From positions 248,001-312,000 of the forward strand of contig NZ_SMCS01000002.1 of the NCBI RefSeq assembly GCF_004342265.1: a DNA stretch of 64,000 nucleotides, written 5' to 3'. Origin of the DNA: Luteibacter rhizovicinus. GTDB lineage: Bacteria; Pseudomonadota; Gammaproteobacteria; Xanthomonadales; Rhodanobacteraceae. Under the pieces are notes generated by a model. It did no database searches. It was not told the DNA's origin and saw only the letters and a program-made list of their open reading frames with translations. Both the position numbers and the translations under genes were made by a program. This document shows, one piece after another, positions 53,007 through 61,717 of this stretch (position 1 is the stretch's first letter; each line of letters opens with the position of its first letter).

Positions 53007-54320
53007 ATGCTCACCAACAAACTAATGCGGCCACTGAGTACGGCGTTGCTCGCCTGCCTGGGTCTTGGTTTGGCCGGCCATGCAAGCGCGCAGGACGCGT
53101 CGGACAAATATCTGTTCGGCGACTGGAATGGAACGCGAACCCGTCTCGCGGACGAAGGCATCACCTTCGACCTCGGCTACGGTAGCGAAGTGGCGCACAA
53201 CTTCACCGGCGGCACGAGCCATCTGACCCGCTATACGGATCAGTGGAAACTCGGGTCCACGCTCGATCTCGACAAGCTCTGGGGTTGGAAGGGCGCCACC
53301 TTCCGCATCATGGTTACCGACCGTAACGGTCGCAATCTCGGTGCCGACGCCCACATCGGCAACAACCAGCTGATCCAGGAAGTCTACGGCCGCGGCCAGA
53401 CCTGGCATCTCACCGAATTCTCGATCGAACAGAAATTCTTCGACGGCAAGCTCGACTGGAAATTCGGACGTCTACCTGTCGGTAGCGATTTCGCCGCGTT
53501 CTCCTGCGACTTCCAGAACCTGACGTTCTGCGGCGCGCAGCCCGGCAATATCGTCGGCGATTACTGGGTGAACTGGCCGACCAGCCAGTGGGCCACGATC
53601 GTGAAGCTCAATACGACCGAGCAGACCTACATCCAGATCGGTGCGTATCAGGTCAATCCGAAATACGTCGACGATCGCTACGCGCGCAAGAACGGCTGGA
53701 AGCTCAACAATCCGGGCGGCACCACCGGCGCACTGATTCCGCTTGAGTTCGGCTGGACGCCATCGGTCGGCGGCCTGCCCGGCAGCTACAAGATCGGCGG
53801 CTGGTACAACACGTCCAAGGGCAACGATCTGTACCTCGACGTCAACCGCGAACCGATTGCCTTGACCGGCGGCAAGCCGCTCCAGCGCGACTCGCGTTAT
53901 GGCGGTTACATCAACTTCGAGCAGCAGGTCTCGGGTGTAGCGGGCGGCAAGGGCACCACGGTGTTCCTGAACATCTCGCAGGCGGATCGCGACACCTCGG
54001 CCACCGATGGCCAGATCGCGCTGGGCATGGAATACAAGGGCATCTTCGATCGCCCGAACGATTTCGTCGGCGCAGCGCTGGGTGCAACGCACGCGAACGG
54101 ACGCAGGGGCGACTATCAGCGCCTGTTCAACGAAACGCATCCGGACCAGGCGACCGTGGTCAACGACGGTTACGAGTACGTCGCGGAAGTGTTCTACAAC
54201 TGGTCGCCGATCGCGTCGATCAATCTTCGTCCGAACCTGCAGTACATCCTGCATCCGGGCGGCACCAGCCAGAACAGCAATGCGTTCGTCCTCGGTCTGA
54301 AGACCAGCGTTACGTTCTGA
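53007..54320 (+). CDS. OprB-type carbohydrate-selective porin
   Basis: 437 residues from ATG 53007, after CAGGGAGAA. Signal peptide MLTNKLMRPLSTALLACLGLGLAGHASA. The mature chain starts KYLFGDWNGTRTRLADEGITFDLGYGSEVAHN, the mark of OprB porins, and ends LGLKTSVTF. OprB porins let sugars and polyols cross the outer membrane. Position directly after iolA (104 bp) suggests inositol, and the ABC importer in the same operon would complete uptake. Closed by a terminator. Confidence 0.92.
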   Translation: MLTNKLMRPLSTALLACLGLGLAGHASAQDASDKYLFGDWNGTRTRLADEGITFDLGYGSEVAHNFTGGTSHLTRYTDQWKLGSTLDLDKLWGWKGATFRIMVTDRNGRNLGADAHIGNNQLIQEVYGRGQTWHLTEFSIEQKFFDGKLDWKFGRLPVGSDFAAFSCDFQNLTFCGAQPGNIVGDYWVNWPTSQWATIVKLNTTEQTYIQIGAYQVNPKYVDDRYARKNGWKLNNPGGTTGALIPLEFGWTPSVGGLPGSYKIGGWYNTSKGNDLYLDVNREPIALTGGKPLQRDSRYGGYINFEQQVSGVAGGKGTTVFLNISQADRDTSATDGQIALGMEYKGIFDRPNDFVGAALGATHANGRRGDYQRLFNETHPDQATVVNDGYEYVAEVFYNWSPIASINLRPNLQYILHPGGTSQNSNAFVLGLKTSVTF

Positions 54321-54342
54321 TAGAAGCGACATGGAAGAACGA

Positions 54343-54372
54343 AACGGCCCGGCACACCCGGGCCGTTTTTTT
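54343..54372 (+). terminator. Rho-independent terminator after porin gene
   Basis: AACGGCCCGG-5-CCGGGCCGTT followed by seven or more T, 22 bases after the stop. Confidence 0.93.
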
Positions 54373-54380
54373 GCTTGTGC

Positions 54381-54402
54381 AGGAGCGCACAAGAGCGCTC
54401 CT
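54381..54402. repeat. Short palindromic repeat
   Basis: AGGAGCGC-6-GCGCTCCT, same core as the repeats at 14865, 29761 and 39556. Lies between convergent genes. Confidence 0.8.
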
Positions 54403-54420
54403 ACAAGAGCGTGCGTGCAC

Positions 54421-54609
54421 TCAGGCGTCGTTTTCGCCGGATACCGTGACGAAAACTTCCTCGTCATCGCCTACCGTTACCCGGACATCGATCGGGCGGC
54501 AGCACACCTGGCAATCCTCGACATAGATCTGATCGCCAGCCGAGGCGTCCACGACGATCTCGATGGATTCGCCACAATACGGGCAGTGGATGTTGACGAA
54601 ATCGGTCAT
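54421..54609 (-). CDS. CPXCG-motif cysteine-rich small protein
   Basis: 62 residues from ATG 54609, preceded by CGGAGGA. MTDFVNIHCPYCGES has CPYCG at residues 9-13, with a second Cys group CQVCC at 33-37. Four such Cys usually bind zinc. The rest is acidic (VGDDEEVFVTVSGENDA). The CPXCG family is widespread in proteobacteria with unknown role. Confidence 0.92.
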   Translation of the reverse strand: MTDFVNIHCPYCGESIEIVVDASAGDQIYVEDCQVCCRPIDVRVTVGDDEEVFVTVSGENDA

Positions 54610-54681
54610 GGGTCGTTCCTCCGGGGGAGTCTCGCCCGTTATGCTACGCGGCTTCCACCGGATTCCAAGCGGAGCACCGCC

Positions 54682-55395
54682 ATGATCGACCTGGTCGGTT
54701 TCGACGGCGACGACACCCTCTGGCATAGCCAGGGCTATTACGACCATGCGCAGGCGGAATTCGAGAGAATTCTGGCCAATTACATCGATCTGGCCGATGC
54801 CGGCCTGCTCGATGCGCTGCTGGCCACCGAGCGCGGCAATCTTTCCCTGTTCGGCTACGGCGCGAAAGGCATGACCCTTTCGATGATCGAATCGGCCATC
54901 GAACTGACCAATGGCCGCATCGGCGCGGCGGATATCCATCGCATCGTGAAGCTCGGCAAAGACGTGCTGAGTCACCCGGTCGAGCTGCTGCCCGGCATTC
55001 GCGACGCGGTGGAAACCGTGGCGCGTACCCATCGCATCGTGCTCATCACGAAGGGCGATCTGTTCCATCAGGAGTACAAGGTCGCACGCTGCGGACTGGC
55101 CGACCTGTTCCACCGGATCGAAATCGTGTCCGAGAAAAACCCAGCGGCGTATGCGCGCGTTTTTCGCGAATTCGACATCGCCCCGGAACGTTTCGCCATG
55201 GTCGGCAATTCGCTGCGCTCGGATATCGCGCCGGTGGTCGCCCTTGGCGGCTGGGGTATCTATATGCCGTATCACAGCACCTGGGCGCACGAGACGGAAA
55301 CCGATTTCGCGGTGAACGAGCGGGTGATCGAGGTGGCCGGTGCCGAAGGCATTCCCGACGCGGTCGCCACGATGCACGCCACGTCCGAACGTTAA
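54682..55395 (+). CDS. HAD-family hydrolase
   Basis: 237 residues from ATG 54682. Motif I DGDDT with nucleophile Asp8 and acid Asp10, motif II in VLITKG, motif III Lys in VSEKNP and motif IV in MVGNSLRSDIAPVVALGG. Cap of type C1 (helical). A cytoplasmic phosphatase of unknown substrate. Divergent from the CPXCG gene. Confidence 0.92.
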   Translation: MIDLVGFDGDDTLWHSQGYYDHAQAEFERILANYIDLADAGLLDALLATERGNLSLFGYGAKGMTLSMIESAIELTNGRIGAADIHRIVKLGKDVLSHPVELLPGIRDAVETVARTHRIVLITKGDLFHQEYKVARCGLADLFHRIEIVSEKNPAAYARVFREFDIAPERFAMVGNSLRSDIAPVVALGGWGIYMPYHSTWAHETETDFAVNERVIEVAGAEGIPDAVATMHATSER

Positions 55396-55469
55396 CGACG
55401 ACATCTTCTTCGCGTCTTACCGGCGACTCTTCACTCCACGCTCACCTGCGGCAGGGAGACGGTTTCGTC

Positions 55470-56408
55470 ATGCACAGACATATCCACCTCGGTTTACGCG
55501 TGGTCAAGACCACCGCGACGGGATTCAGCGACGACGAACTGATGACACGGGCCGCCGCGCTGGCGTTCTATTCCGCCCTTTCATTCGCGCCCCTGCTGGT
55601 GCTGTTGCTATGGATCGTGGCTTCGCTGCGCCCCGAATGGCAGAGCCAGCTCGTCGATAGCCTGAACGGCCTCGTCGGCGAACGGGCGGCCGGTGCCGTG
55701 CAGCTGGTCATCGCCAATGCCAAGGAGCGCCCCGGTGTCGGCAGCATGGCCGGCATCATCGGTCTCGGGGTCACCATCGTGGGCGCTTCCGCCGTGTTCG
55801 CCCAGCTTCAGGGCGCGCTGAATCGCGTGTGGAGCCTTCAGCCCAGGCCGGGACGAGCGGTGCTGGGCTGGCTGCGTGCCCGAATGCATGCACTCGGGCT
55901 ATTGCTGTCGCTCGCCTTCCTGTTGATCGTCTCGTTCTCCGCCAGCGCCATGATCGCCGTGTTCGTGCGTGGCGGTACCACGGCATGGCAGATCGTCGAG
56001 GCGGTGATCTCGCTGGGTATCTTCGTCGTTATCTTCGCTGCGATCTTCAAGGTACTTCCCGACGCGATCATCGAATGGCGCGACGCCATCGTCGGCGCCG
56101 CACTTACCGCCGTGCTGTTTGTTATCGGCAAGTACGCCATCGGCATTTATCTGGAGCACAGCAATGTGGGCGGACCGTATGGACCGGCCGGTGGCGTCGT
56201 GGTGTTGCTGGTATGGGTCTACTACTCCGCGCTGATCCTGCTGTTGGGCGCCGAATTGACGGAAGCCGTCGCCGAAGCGCGCGGCAACCCGATTAAACCG
56301 CGGCCATACGCCATGTCGCTACGTGCGGATAAGGCCCCGGATGTTGACCCGTCCATCACGGGCGCGGCGGTATCCCTGTCCAGGCCCCATAAGGAGGATC
56401 CCTCATGA
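55470..56408 (+). CDS. YihY/BrkB-family membrane protein
   Basis: 312 residues with about six hydrophobic segments. It has the typical start DDELMTRAAALAFYSALSFAPLLVLLLWIVA, then GLGVTIVGASAVFAQLQGALNRVWSLQPRPG, then VFVIGKYAIGIYLEHSNVGGPYGPAGGVVVLLVWVYYSALILLLGAELTEAVA. The family was once thought to be ribonuclease BN; the role is unknown. Its last bases overlap the glycine-zipper gene by 4 bp (ATGA). Confidence 0.94.
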   Translation: MHRHIHLGLRVVKTTATGFSDDELMTRAAALAFYSALSFAPLLVLLLWIVASLRPEWQSQLVDSLNGLVGERAAGAVQLVIANAKERPGVGSMAGIIGLGVTIVGASAVFAQLQGALNRVWSLQPRPGRAVLGWLRARMHALGLLLSLAFLLIVSFSASAMIAVFVRGGTTAWQIVEAVISLGIFVVIFAAIFKVLPDAIIEWRDAIVGAALTAVLFVIGKYAIGIYLEHSNVGGPYGPAGGVVVLLVWVYYSALILLLGAELTEAVAEARGNPIKPRPYAMSLRADKAPDVDPSITGAAVSLSRPHKEDPS

Positions 56409-56746
56409 AGAAGCCCCTGATCGCGTTTACCGCTCTTGCCCTGATCGCCAGCGCGGCCGTCGCCCCGCAAGCCCAGGCACAGAGCAGCCATCGCCGCCAG
56501 GTGTGCGAGAACGTCGAGGTCAGGCACAGCGATGCCAAGGACCAGCACCAGATCGCCGGTACCGCCATCGGCGCGGTGGCGGGCGGCGTGCTCGGCCACC
56601 AGGTCGGCGGCGGCAAGGGCAAAACCCTGGCCACGGTCGCCGGCGCGGTAGGCGGCGGTTACGCCGGCAATCGCATTCAGAAGAACAATCAGGACAAAAA
56701 CAGCTATACGACGACGGAACGTCGCTGCCATTACGTGGACGACTGA
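56405..56746 (+). CDS. Glycine-zipper 2TM-domain periplasmic protein
   Basis: 113 residues with signal peptide MKKPLIAFTALALIASAAVAPQAQA. The middle is a glycine-zipper (IAGTAIGAVAGGVLGHQVGGGKGKTLATVAGAVGGGYAGNRIQ), as in outer-membrane SlyB/17-kDa-antigen-like proteins, but there is no lipobox. One Cys lies before it and one near the C-terminus (RRCHYVDD). Cotranscribed with the yihY-like gene. Confidence 0.9.
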   Translation: MKKPLIAFTALALIASAAVAPQAQAQSSHRRQVCENVEVRHSDAKDQHQIAGTAIGAVAGGVLGHQVGGGKGKTLATVAGAVGGGYAGNRIQKNNQDKNSYTTTERRCHYVDD

Positions 56747-56834
56747 GTACCCCATGTAATAGCCGGGGGCTACGGCCGGTCTCATGGGTAAGGCGCTCTG
56801 CGGGGCGCCACCCCACTTGAGCGAGGTTCCGCCC

Positions 56835-57395
56835 ATGAGCACCGCCGATCGATCCCGCCGCCGCTTCGTCGGCGCCCTGGCCGCCGTTTCCGCCCTGGCG
56901 CTGGCCATCAGGCTTCCCCGTGCGGCGGAAGCGCCCGCGCCGGGTAACGTCACTCTCGATTGCTTCGGCGCCGACAAGAAGCCGCTGGGGCCGTGCGTGC
57001 AGCCGCGTGTCGTGCTGTCCGATGCCGAGTGGAAGAAGAAGCTCAGCACGAAGGCTTACGACGTCACCCGGCGCGACGGCACCGAGCCGGCGTACACGGG
57101 AGAAGGCTGGGATCGTCACGACAACGGTCTGTATCGCTGCATCTGTTGCGACACCGCGCTTTACGATTCGGCGACCAAGTTCGAATCCGGCACGGGCTGG
57201 CCGAGCTTCTGGCAGCCGATTTCGAAACGGAACGTCGTCGAACACCAGGACACCAGTCTGTTCATGACGCGCACGGCGGTTTCGTGTGCGCGTTGCGATG
57301 CACATCTGGGGCATGTCTTCGACGATGGTCCGCGTCCGACGGGTTTGCGCTATTGCATGAATGCGGCGGCGATGCGTTTTGTAGCTGCCACATAG
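56835..57395 (+). CDS. msrB: Exported methionine-(R)-sulfoxide reductase B
   Basis: 186 residues from ATG 56835. The N-terminus has a twin-arginine-like signal (SRRRFVGALAAVSALALAI), unusual for MsrB, which is mostly cytoplasmic. The catalytic domain has WKKKLSTKAYDVTRRDGTEPAYTG, RCICCDTALYDSATKFESGTGWPSFWQP, CARCDAHLGHVFDDGPRPTGLRYCMN. The two CxxC pairs bind zinc and the last Cys is catalytic. It would repair oxidised periplasmic proteins. Confidence 0.93.
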   Translation: MSTADRSRRRFVGALAAVSALALAIRLPRAAEAPAPGNVTLDCFGADKKPLGPCVQPRVVLSDAEWKKKLSTKAYDVTRRDGTEPAYTGEGWDRHDNGLYRCICCDTALYDSATKFESGTGWPSFWQPISKRNVVEHQDTSLFMTRTAVSCARCDAHLGHVFDDGPRPTGLRYCMNAAAMRFVAAT

Positions 57396-57428
57396 GAATC
57401 GACAGCGTCGTCGCCTGCCCTGCATGGT

Positions 57429-57484
57429 CGCCGCGGATTCCGGCGTGCGCCGGAATCCGCGGCGAGGCGATCGGCTATCGCGAT
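57429..57484. repeat. Palindromic repeat, second copy of the 29.59 kb element
   Basis: A perfect 17-bp-arm palindrome with a 2-base centre (57429-57464) is followed by a flank that continues nearly identically to that after 29611. Overlaps the end of the following gene by a few bases. Confidence 0.88.
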
Positions 57485-57780
57485 GACATGCCACCAAGCG
57501 CCTGCCGCGCCGCCTCGTCCGTCATCGGAAAGAACCGCCAACCCGCTCCCTGCCCGACCGCCCGGATAAACCGTCCGTCGGGCAACCGGCATATCAACGT
57601 CGTCGCTTCACCGGAACGCACGACGCGAAGCACGACAGCTTCGGCCCCCGCCCACTCTTCGTCGCCGATCCGTATGTGCTCCCCCGCCAGCGAGATACCG
57701 CGCAGCCTTCCCCTGTCGCGGTATCGATAAACGAGCCAGCCGCCGATCAGACAGACGAGCAATAGTCCGAGCGATTGCAT
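57475..57780 (-). CDS. Small membrane-anchored protein of unknown function
   Basis: 101 residues. One N-terminal hydrophobic helix (MQSLGLLLVCLIGGWLVYRY) then a small soluble domain (RLRGISLAGEHIRIGDEEW, VVLRVVRSGEATTLICRLPDGRFIRAVGQGAGWRFFP). No family recognised. The gene lies 13 bp downstream of the S9 peptidase on the same strand. Its last 10 bases overlap the repeat element. Confidence 0.72.
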   Translation of the reverse strand: MQSLGLLLVCLIGGWLVYRYRDRGRLRGISLAGEHIRIGDEEWAGAEAVVLRVVRSGEATTLICRLPDGRFIRAVGQGAGWRFFPMTDEAARQALGGMSSR

Positions 57781-57793
57781 GGCTCGTATCCGT

Positions 57794-60133
57794 TCAACCG
57801 CCCGGAGGCGTCATCGGTGCCATCTGGTATTCCTTCGGCGGAGTACCACCCTGCAGGTTGCGCACGAAGTAATCCCAGCGACGGCGCGTCATGTACTGCG
57901 TCGCTTCGCCGTAGCCGTGATGGGCATTGGGAATCATGATCAGGTCGAAATCCTTGTTCGCCTTGATCAGCGCGTCGACCACCAGCAGCGTTTCATACGG
58001 CGGCACGTTGTCGTCCATCGTGCCGTGCGCGAGCAGCAGGTGTCCCTTCAGACCGGCGGCGTGCGCCTGGTTGGCCTGATCGTCGTAGTTGGACGTACCG
58101 TCGGCTTTCTTCTCGAGCAGACCCTGCCACTTCTCGGCCCAGTCGTCCTCGTAGTTGCGGTTGTCGTGATTGCCGCTTTCCGAGATACCCACCTTGAACA
58201 GATCGGGGTAACGGAACATCGCGGTCGCGGTCGCGTTGCCGCCGCCCGAATGGCCCCAGATACCGACTTTATCCATGTCTATCCACGAGTAACGCTTGCC
58301 CAGTTCGCGCAGACCCGCGACCTGGTCGGGCAGCGTGTTGTCGCCGATATTCTGGAAGTACGCATCGTGGAAGGCCTTCGTGCGCCACGGCGTACCCATG
58401 CCGTCGATGGCGATGACGATGAAGCCCAGTTCCGCCAGCGCCTGGTTGTCGCCATGCGCGGGAATGAAGCTGCGCGTACGCACCGAACCGGTCTGCGGGC
58501 CCGGATAGATGTAATCGACGATCGGATACTTCTTCGACGGATCGAAGTGCGTCGGCTTGAACATCAGACCGTAGAGATCGGTCTTGCCATCGCGAGCCTT
58601 GACCGTGAAGGCCGTCGGCGGCACCCAGCCCGCGGCCTTGAGGCGCGAGATATCGGCGCGCGCGACTTCCTTGACCGTGGCGCCCGTGTCCGAGCGACGC
58701 AGCACGGTCACCGGCGGATTGTCGATCGTGGAATACGAATCGACGAAGTACGTGCCGTCCTTCGAGAGTTCGACCGTGTGATCGGCATCTTCAGGCGTCA
58801 GCAGCGTCAGGCCCTTGCCGTCGAAACCGATCTTGTAGAACTGCTGGTAATACGGATTGCGGCCCTTTTCCTTGCCGACGCCGCGGAACCAGATCGTCTT
58901 CGACTTCGGATCGATGCGCAGTACTTCGGTGACATTGCCGTCGCCCGAGGTGATCTGATGCTTCAGCTTGCCGGTCTTCAGGTCGTACATGTACAGCTGG
59001 CCCCAGTTGCTGCGCTCGCTGAACCAGATGACCTCGTCGGTTTCGGGCACGTACTGCCAGTTGACCTTGCCGTTGCCGCTTTCGAAGTACGTCTTCGCCT
59101 TTTCGCCGAAGACTTCGCGCACCGCACCGGTTTCCGGGTTGGCGACGCGGAACCATTCCTGCTTGTGATCGCGCGACGTGGAAACGAACGCAATGCTGCG
59201 ACCGTCGGCGGCCCAGCGCACGTCGTCCCATTCGCCGGGGCTGCACGACACGTCGTCGCACAGCGTCGAACGATGCTGGTCGGGCGGCATCTGGAAACGA
59301 ACGGTTTTGTGCGACGGCACGTCGATCACGACGCGCTCGATCATCGTCACGTCCTTGTCGCCCGGCAGCGGATACTTCCAGGTGTCCACCGTCGGATGAC
59401 CGACGTTGGTGCCGACCAGCGTCATCTCGCCGGTCTTGCGCTGATCCTGCTGGAAGGTCGCGATCTTCTTCGAATCCGGCGACCAGACGCCGATGGCTTC
59501 GTCGGTATGTTTCCAGCCCGCGTTGTCCGTCGCATAGCCGTAGTTGGCCACGCCGTCGGTGGTCAGTTGCGTTTCCGCACCGGTCGCGATGTCGCGCACC
59601 CATAGGTTCCAGTCGCGGATAAAGGCTTCCTGCTTGCCATCGGGCGACGCCAGGCCGGGCTCTTTGGCCAGCGGCTTGCCATCGGCGCCCTTCTTGGCGG
59701 CCGGCTCGGCGCAGGCAGCGAAATCGGCGTCGCAGACGAAATGCTTGCGGCGCGCGGTGACGTCGTAGCGGCCGTCTTCGCGCACGGTATACGCGGACAC
59801 CGGAAGCTTGTTGGCCTCGACCTTCTTGCCCAGCGCGGTGCTCAGCGCCGTGGCGAGCTTGTCCTGGTCGAACGCCGGGGTGACCTGACCGGTCGCGGCA
59901 TCGACGCGCAGGAAACGGTCGCCGTTCTGGTCGTGGTCGCGATACCAGAAGTGCGTGTCGTCGGTCCAGGTAACCCGGCCCACCGCATGGTCGACCAGCG
60001 GACCGGCGATGTTCCCGAGGAAGCTTTCCGCGTGCTTATAGTCATTCGCGGTGAGCGTCTGCGCGGCTGCGCCGGCGGAAACGAGGCCTAGCAGCAGAGC
60101 GCCCGCCAGCCGCGTGTTGAGAATCGTCGACAT
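57794..60133 (-). CDS. Exported dipeptidyl-peptidase IV-like S9 peptidase
   Basis: 779 residues with signal peptide MSTILNTRLAGALLLGLVSAGAAAQ. N-terminal beta-propeller (DPP IV N-domain; HTDEAIGVWSPDSKKIATFQQDQR), then the alpha/beta hydrolase domain with IWGHSGGGNATATAM (nucleophile Ser), HGTMDDNVPPYET (Asp) and IPNAHHGYG (His). Secreted S9 peptidases of this type are common in Xanthomonadales and cut N-terminal dipeptides. A 608-codon frame on the other strand is a shadow of this gene. Confidence 0.95.
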   Translation of the reverse strand: MSTILNTRLAGALLLGLVSAGAAAQTLTANDYKHAESFLGNIAGPLVDHAVGRVTWTDDTHFWYRDHDQNGDRFLRVDAATGQVTPAFDQDKLATALSTALGKKVEANKLPVSAYTVREDGRYDVTARRKHFVCDADFAACAEPAAKKGADGKPLAKEPGLASPDGKQEAFIRDWNLWVRDIATGAETQLTTDGVANYGYATDNAGWKHTDEAIGVWSPDSKKIATFQQDQRKTGEMTLVGTNVGHPTVDTWKYPLPGDKDVTMIERVVIDVPSHKTVRFQMPPDQHRSTLCDDVSCSPGEWDDVRWAADGRSIAFVSTSRDHKQEWFRVANPETGAVREVFGEKAKTYFESGNGKVNWQYVPETDEVIWFSERSNWGQLYMYDLKTGKLKHQITSGDGNVTEVLRIDPKSKTIWFRGVGKEKGRNPYYQQFYKIGFDGKGLTLLTPEDADHTVELSKDGTYFVDSYSTIDNPPVTVLRRSDTGATVKEVARADISRLKAAGWVPPTAFTVKARDGKTDLYGLMFKPTHFDPSKKYPIVDYIYPGPQTGSVRTRSFIPAHGDNQALAELGFIVIAIDGMGTPWRTKAFHDAYFQNIGDNTLPDQVAGLRELGKRYSWIDMDKVGIWGHSGGGNATATAMFRYPDLFKVGISESGNHDNRNYEDDWAEKWQGLLEKKADGTSNYDDQANQAHAAGLKGHLLLAHGTMDDNVPPYETLLVVDALIKANKDFDLIMIPNAHHGYGEATQYMTRRRWDYFVRNLQGGTPPKEYQMAPMTPPGG

Positions 60134-60234
60134 CGCATAGTCCCCGTGTCATGGCTAAGGACAGCGCCGGACGGCGCCGCAAACCCACGAGGCTACCGGC
60201 AGAAGGCCCCCGGAACGTATGCCATTGGTCACCC

Positions 60235-61047
60235 CTAGTGACCGCCCATCCTGAACTTGCGGCCCTGTTTCTCGACCAGCCGCAGCGCCAGCGCGTCGGG
60301 CATCAGCTTGAACAGGGACTTGATCAGCCCGTTGACCCGCCCGTTCACGTAGACCGCCTTGCCGGCCTCGACGGCCTGCCAGCCCTGCCGGACGACCGTG
60401 GGAGCGTCCATCCACATGAATTTCGGCATCTGGGACACGAGCTGTCGCGAGCCGCTGACGTCGTGGAATTCCGAATAGGTGAACCCCGGGCACAGGGCGG
60501 TGACGTTAACGCCCGTACCCAGCGTTTCCAGCGCCAGCGACTGGGAAAAACGGATCAGGTATGCCTTCGAGGCGCCATACAACGTGTGTCCCGCCGACCC
60601 CGGAATATGCCCGGCCAGCGAGGCCACGTTGACGATGCGTCCGTAACCGCGCGCCTTCATGCCGGGAAGCAGGCGATGGCTGAGTTCGGTCGGCGCCGTC
60701 ATCAGCACCTGGATAAAGTCCGCGTGGGTTTGCCAGGGACTCTCGTCGAAATAGCCCGGGACGCCATAGCCCGCATTGTTGATCAGGATGTCGATGGGCA
60801 GATGCTGGTTGTCCAGCGCGGCGACCAGCGCTTCGACCGCATCGGGCCGGGCCAGATCCAGCGGCGCGACCGTGGCTTCGACGCCATGCCGCGAGCGCAG
60901 CTCGGCGGCCAGTTGTTCGAGGCGATCGGTACGCCGCGCGGTCAAGACCAGCGCGATGCCATGGGAGGCGAGTTCGCGCGCGAATGCTTCGCCAATACCG
61001 GAAGACGCGCCCGTAATGAGGGCGCGACGTGGAGGATTCGTGGTCAT
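60235..61047 (-). CDS. Short-chain dehydrogenase/reductase
   Basis: 270 residues. NAD(P) site TGASSGIGEAFAREL, NNAG near 92, and the catalytic Ser, Tyr and Lys in NVASLAGHIPGSAGHTLYGASKAYL. Classical SDR of 250-270 residues, with a C-terminal tail like YqjQ-type members. Substrate unknown. Confidence 0.93.
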   Translation of the reverse strand: MTTNPPRRALITGASSGIGEAFARELASHGIALVLTARRTDRLEQLAAELRSRHGVEATVAPLDLARPDAVEALVAALDNQHLPIDILINNAGYGVPGYFDESPWQTHADFIQVLMTAPTELSHRLLPGMKARGYGRIVNVASLAGHIPGSAGHTLYGASKAYLIRFSQSLALETLGTGVNVTALCPGFTYSEFHDVSGSRQLVSQMPKFMWMDAPTVVRQGWQAVEAGKAVYVNGRVNGLIKSLFKLMPDALALRLVEKQGRKFRMGGH

Positions 61048-61066
61048 GTAGAAGCCTTGTGCTCGC

Positions 61067-61579
61067 TCACTTCCCGTCGTCCGACTCTTTCATCAATGCC
61101 GAAATCTGCGCCTTGTGCGATTCGTAGAAAGCCACGTTGGCCTGATTCACTTTCTTCTGATCGACGTACTTGGCCATCTCCGGATTGCTCTTCGCTTCCG
61201 ACGCGATGGCCGCGTTGGTGACCGCGAGGTTAGCCAGCAGGAAGTCGCGCGGCGTGAAGCCGTACTTCTTGATAAGCGGCGCGATACGCGGATCGGCGCT
61301 CACCACCTGGTTCGCCAGATCCTCCAGGCTGTGGATTTTGTTGAAATCGGTCGGCGCTTCGCTGGGTTTGATACCCGCGGCCTTGGCTTCCTGGGACACG
61401 GCGACGATGCGTTTGAACACATCGTCATTCAGCTGGTAATTCTGAATCGCCTGCTTGTCCGACTCCGGAATGTGCGAAGCCGGGTAGTCCTGGGCCAGGG
61501 CGGCCATGGGAACCAGAGCGGCGAGCAGCAGCCCGAAGGCGGCGGCGACGCGGGCTACGGCGGGAAACGAAAGCTTCAT
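61067..61579 (-). CDS. Exported protein of unknown function
   Basis: 170 residues from ATG 61579, preceded by AGGAGT. Signal peptide MKLSFPAVARVAAAFGLLLAALVPMAALAQ. The mature part is mostly helical (IHSLEDLANQVVSADPRIAPLIKKYGFTPRDFLLANLAVTNA). No family recognised. Lies 19 bp upstream of the SDR gene on the same strand. Confidence 0.83.
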   Translation of the reverse strand: MKLSFPAVARVAAAFGLLLAALVPMAALAQDYPASHIPESDKQAIQNYQLNDDVFKRIVAVSQEAKAAGIKPSEAPTDFNKIHSLEDLANQVVSADPRIAPLIKKYGFTPRDFLLANLAVTNAAIASEAKSNPEMAKYVDQKKVNQANVAFYESHKAQISALMKESDDGK

Positions 61580-61717
61580 CGACAACTCCTCAAGTGCGTT
61601 GGACACGTTTGACGGCCGAGGATAAGGGCGGAAAGGTTAGGTTTGTGTCTTCGCGTTCACGGAACGGTTAATCGCGAATGTCTCGCCACCGACGCGGGCG
61701 ATAGGTAGGCTTCGCAC

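Noticed and set aside
57779-59605. 608-codon open frame on the plus strand
   Set aside because: It lies antisense to the clear S9 peptidase gene; low-complexity composition, no family motifs. GC-rich shadow.
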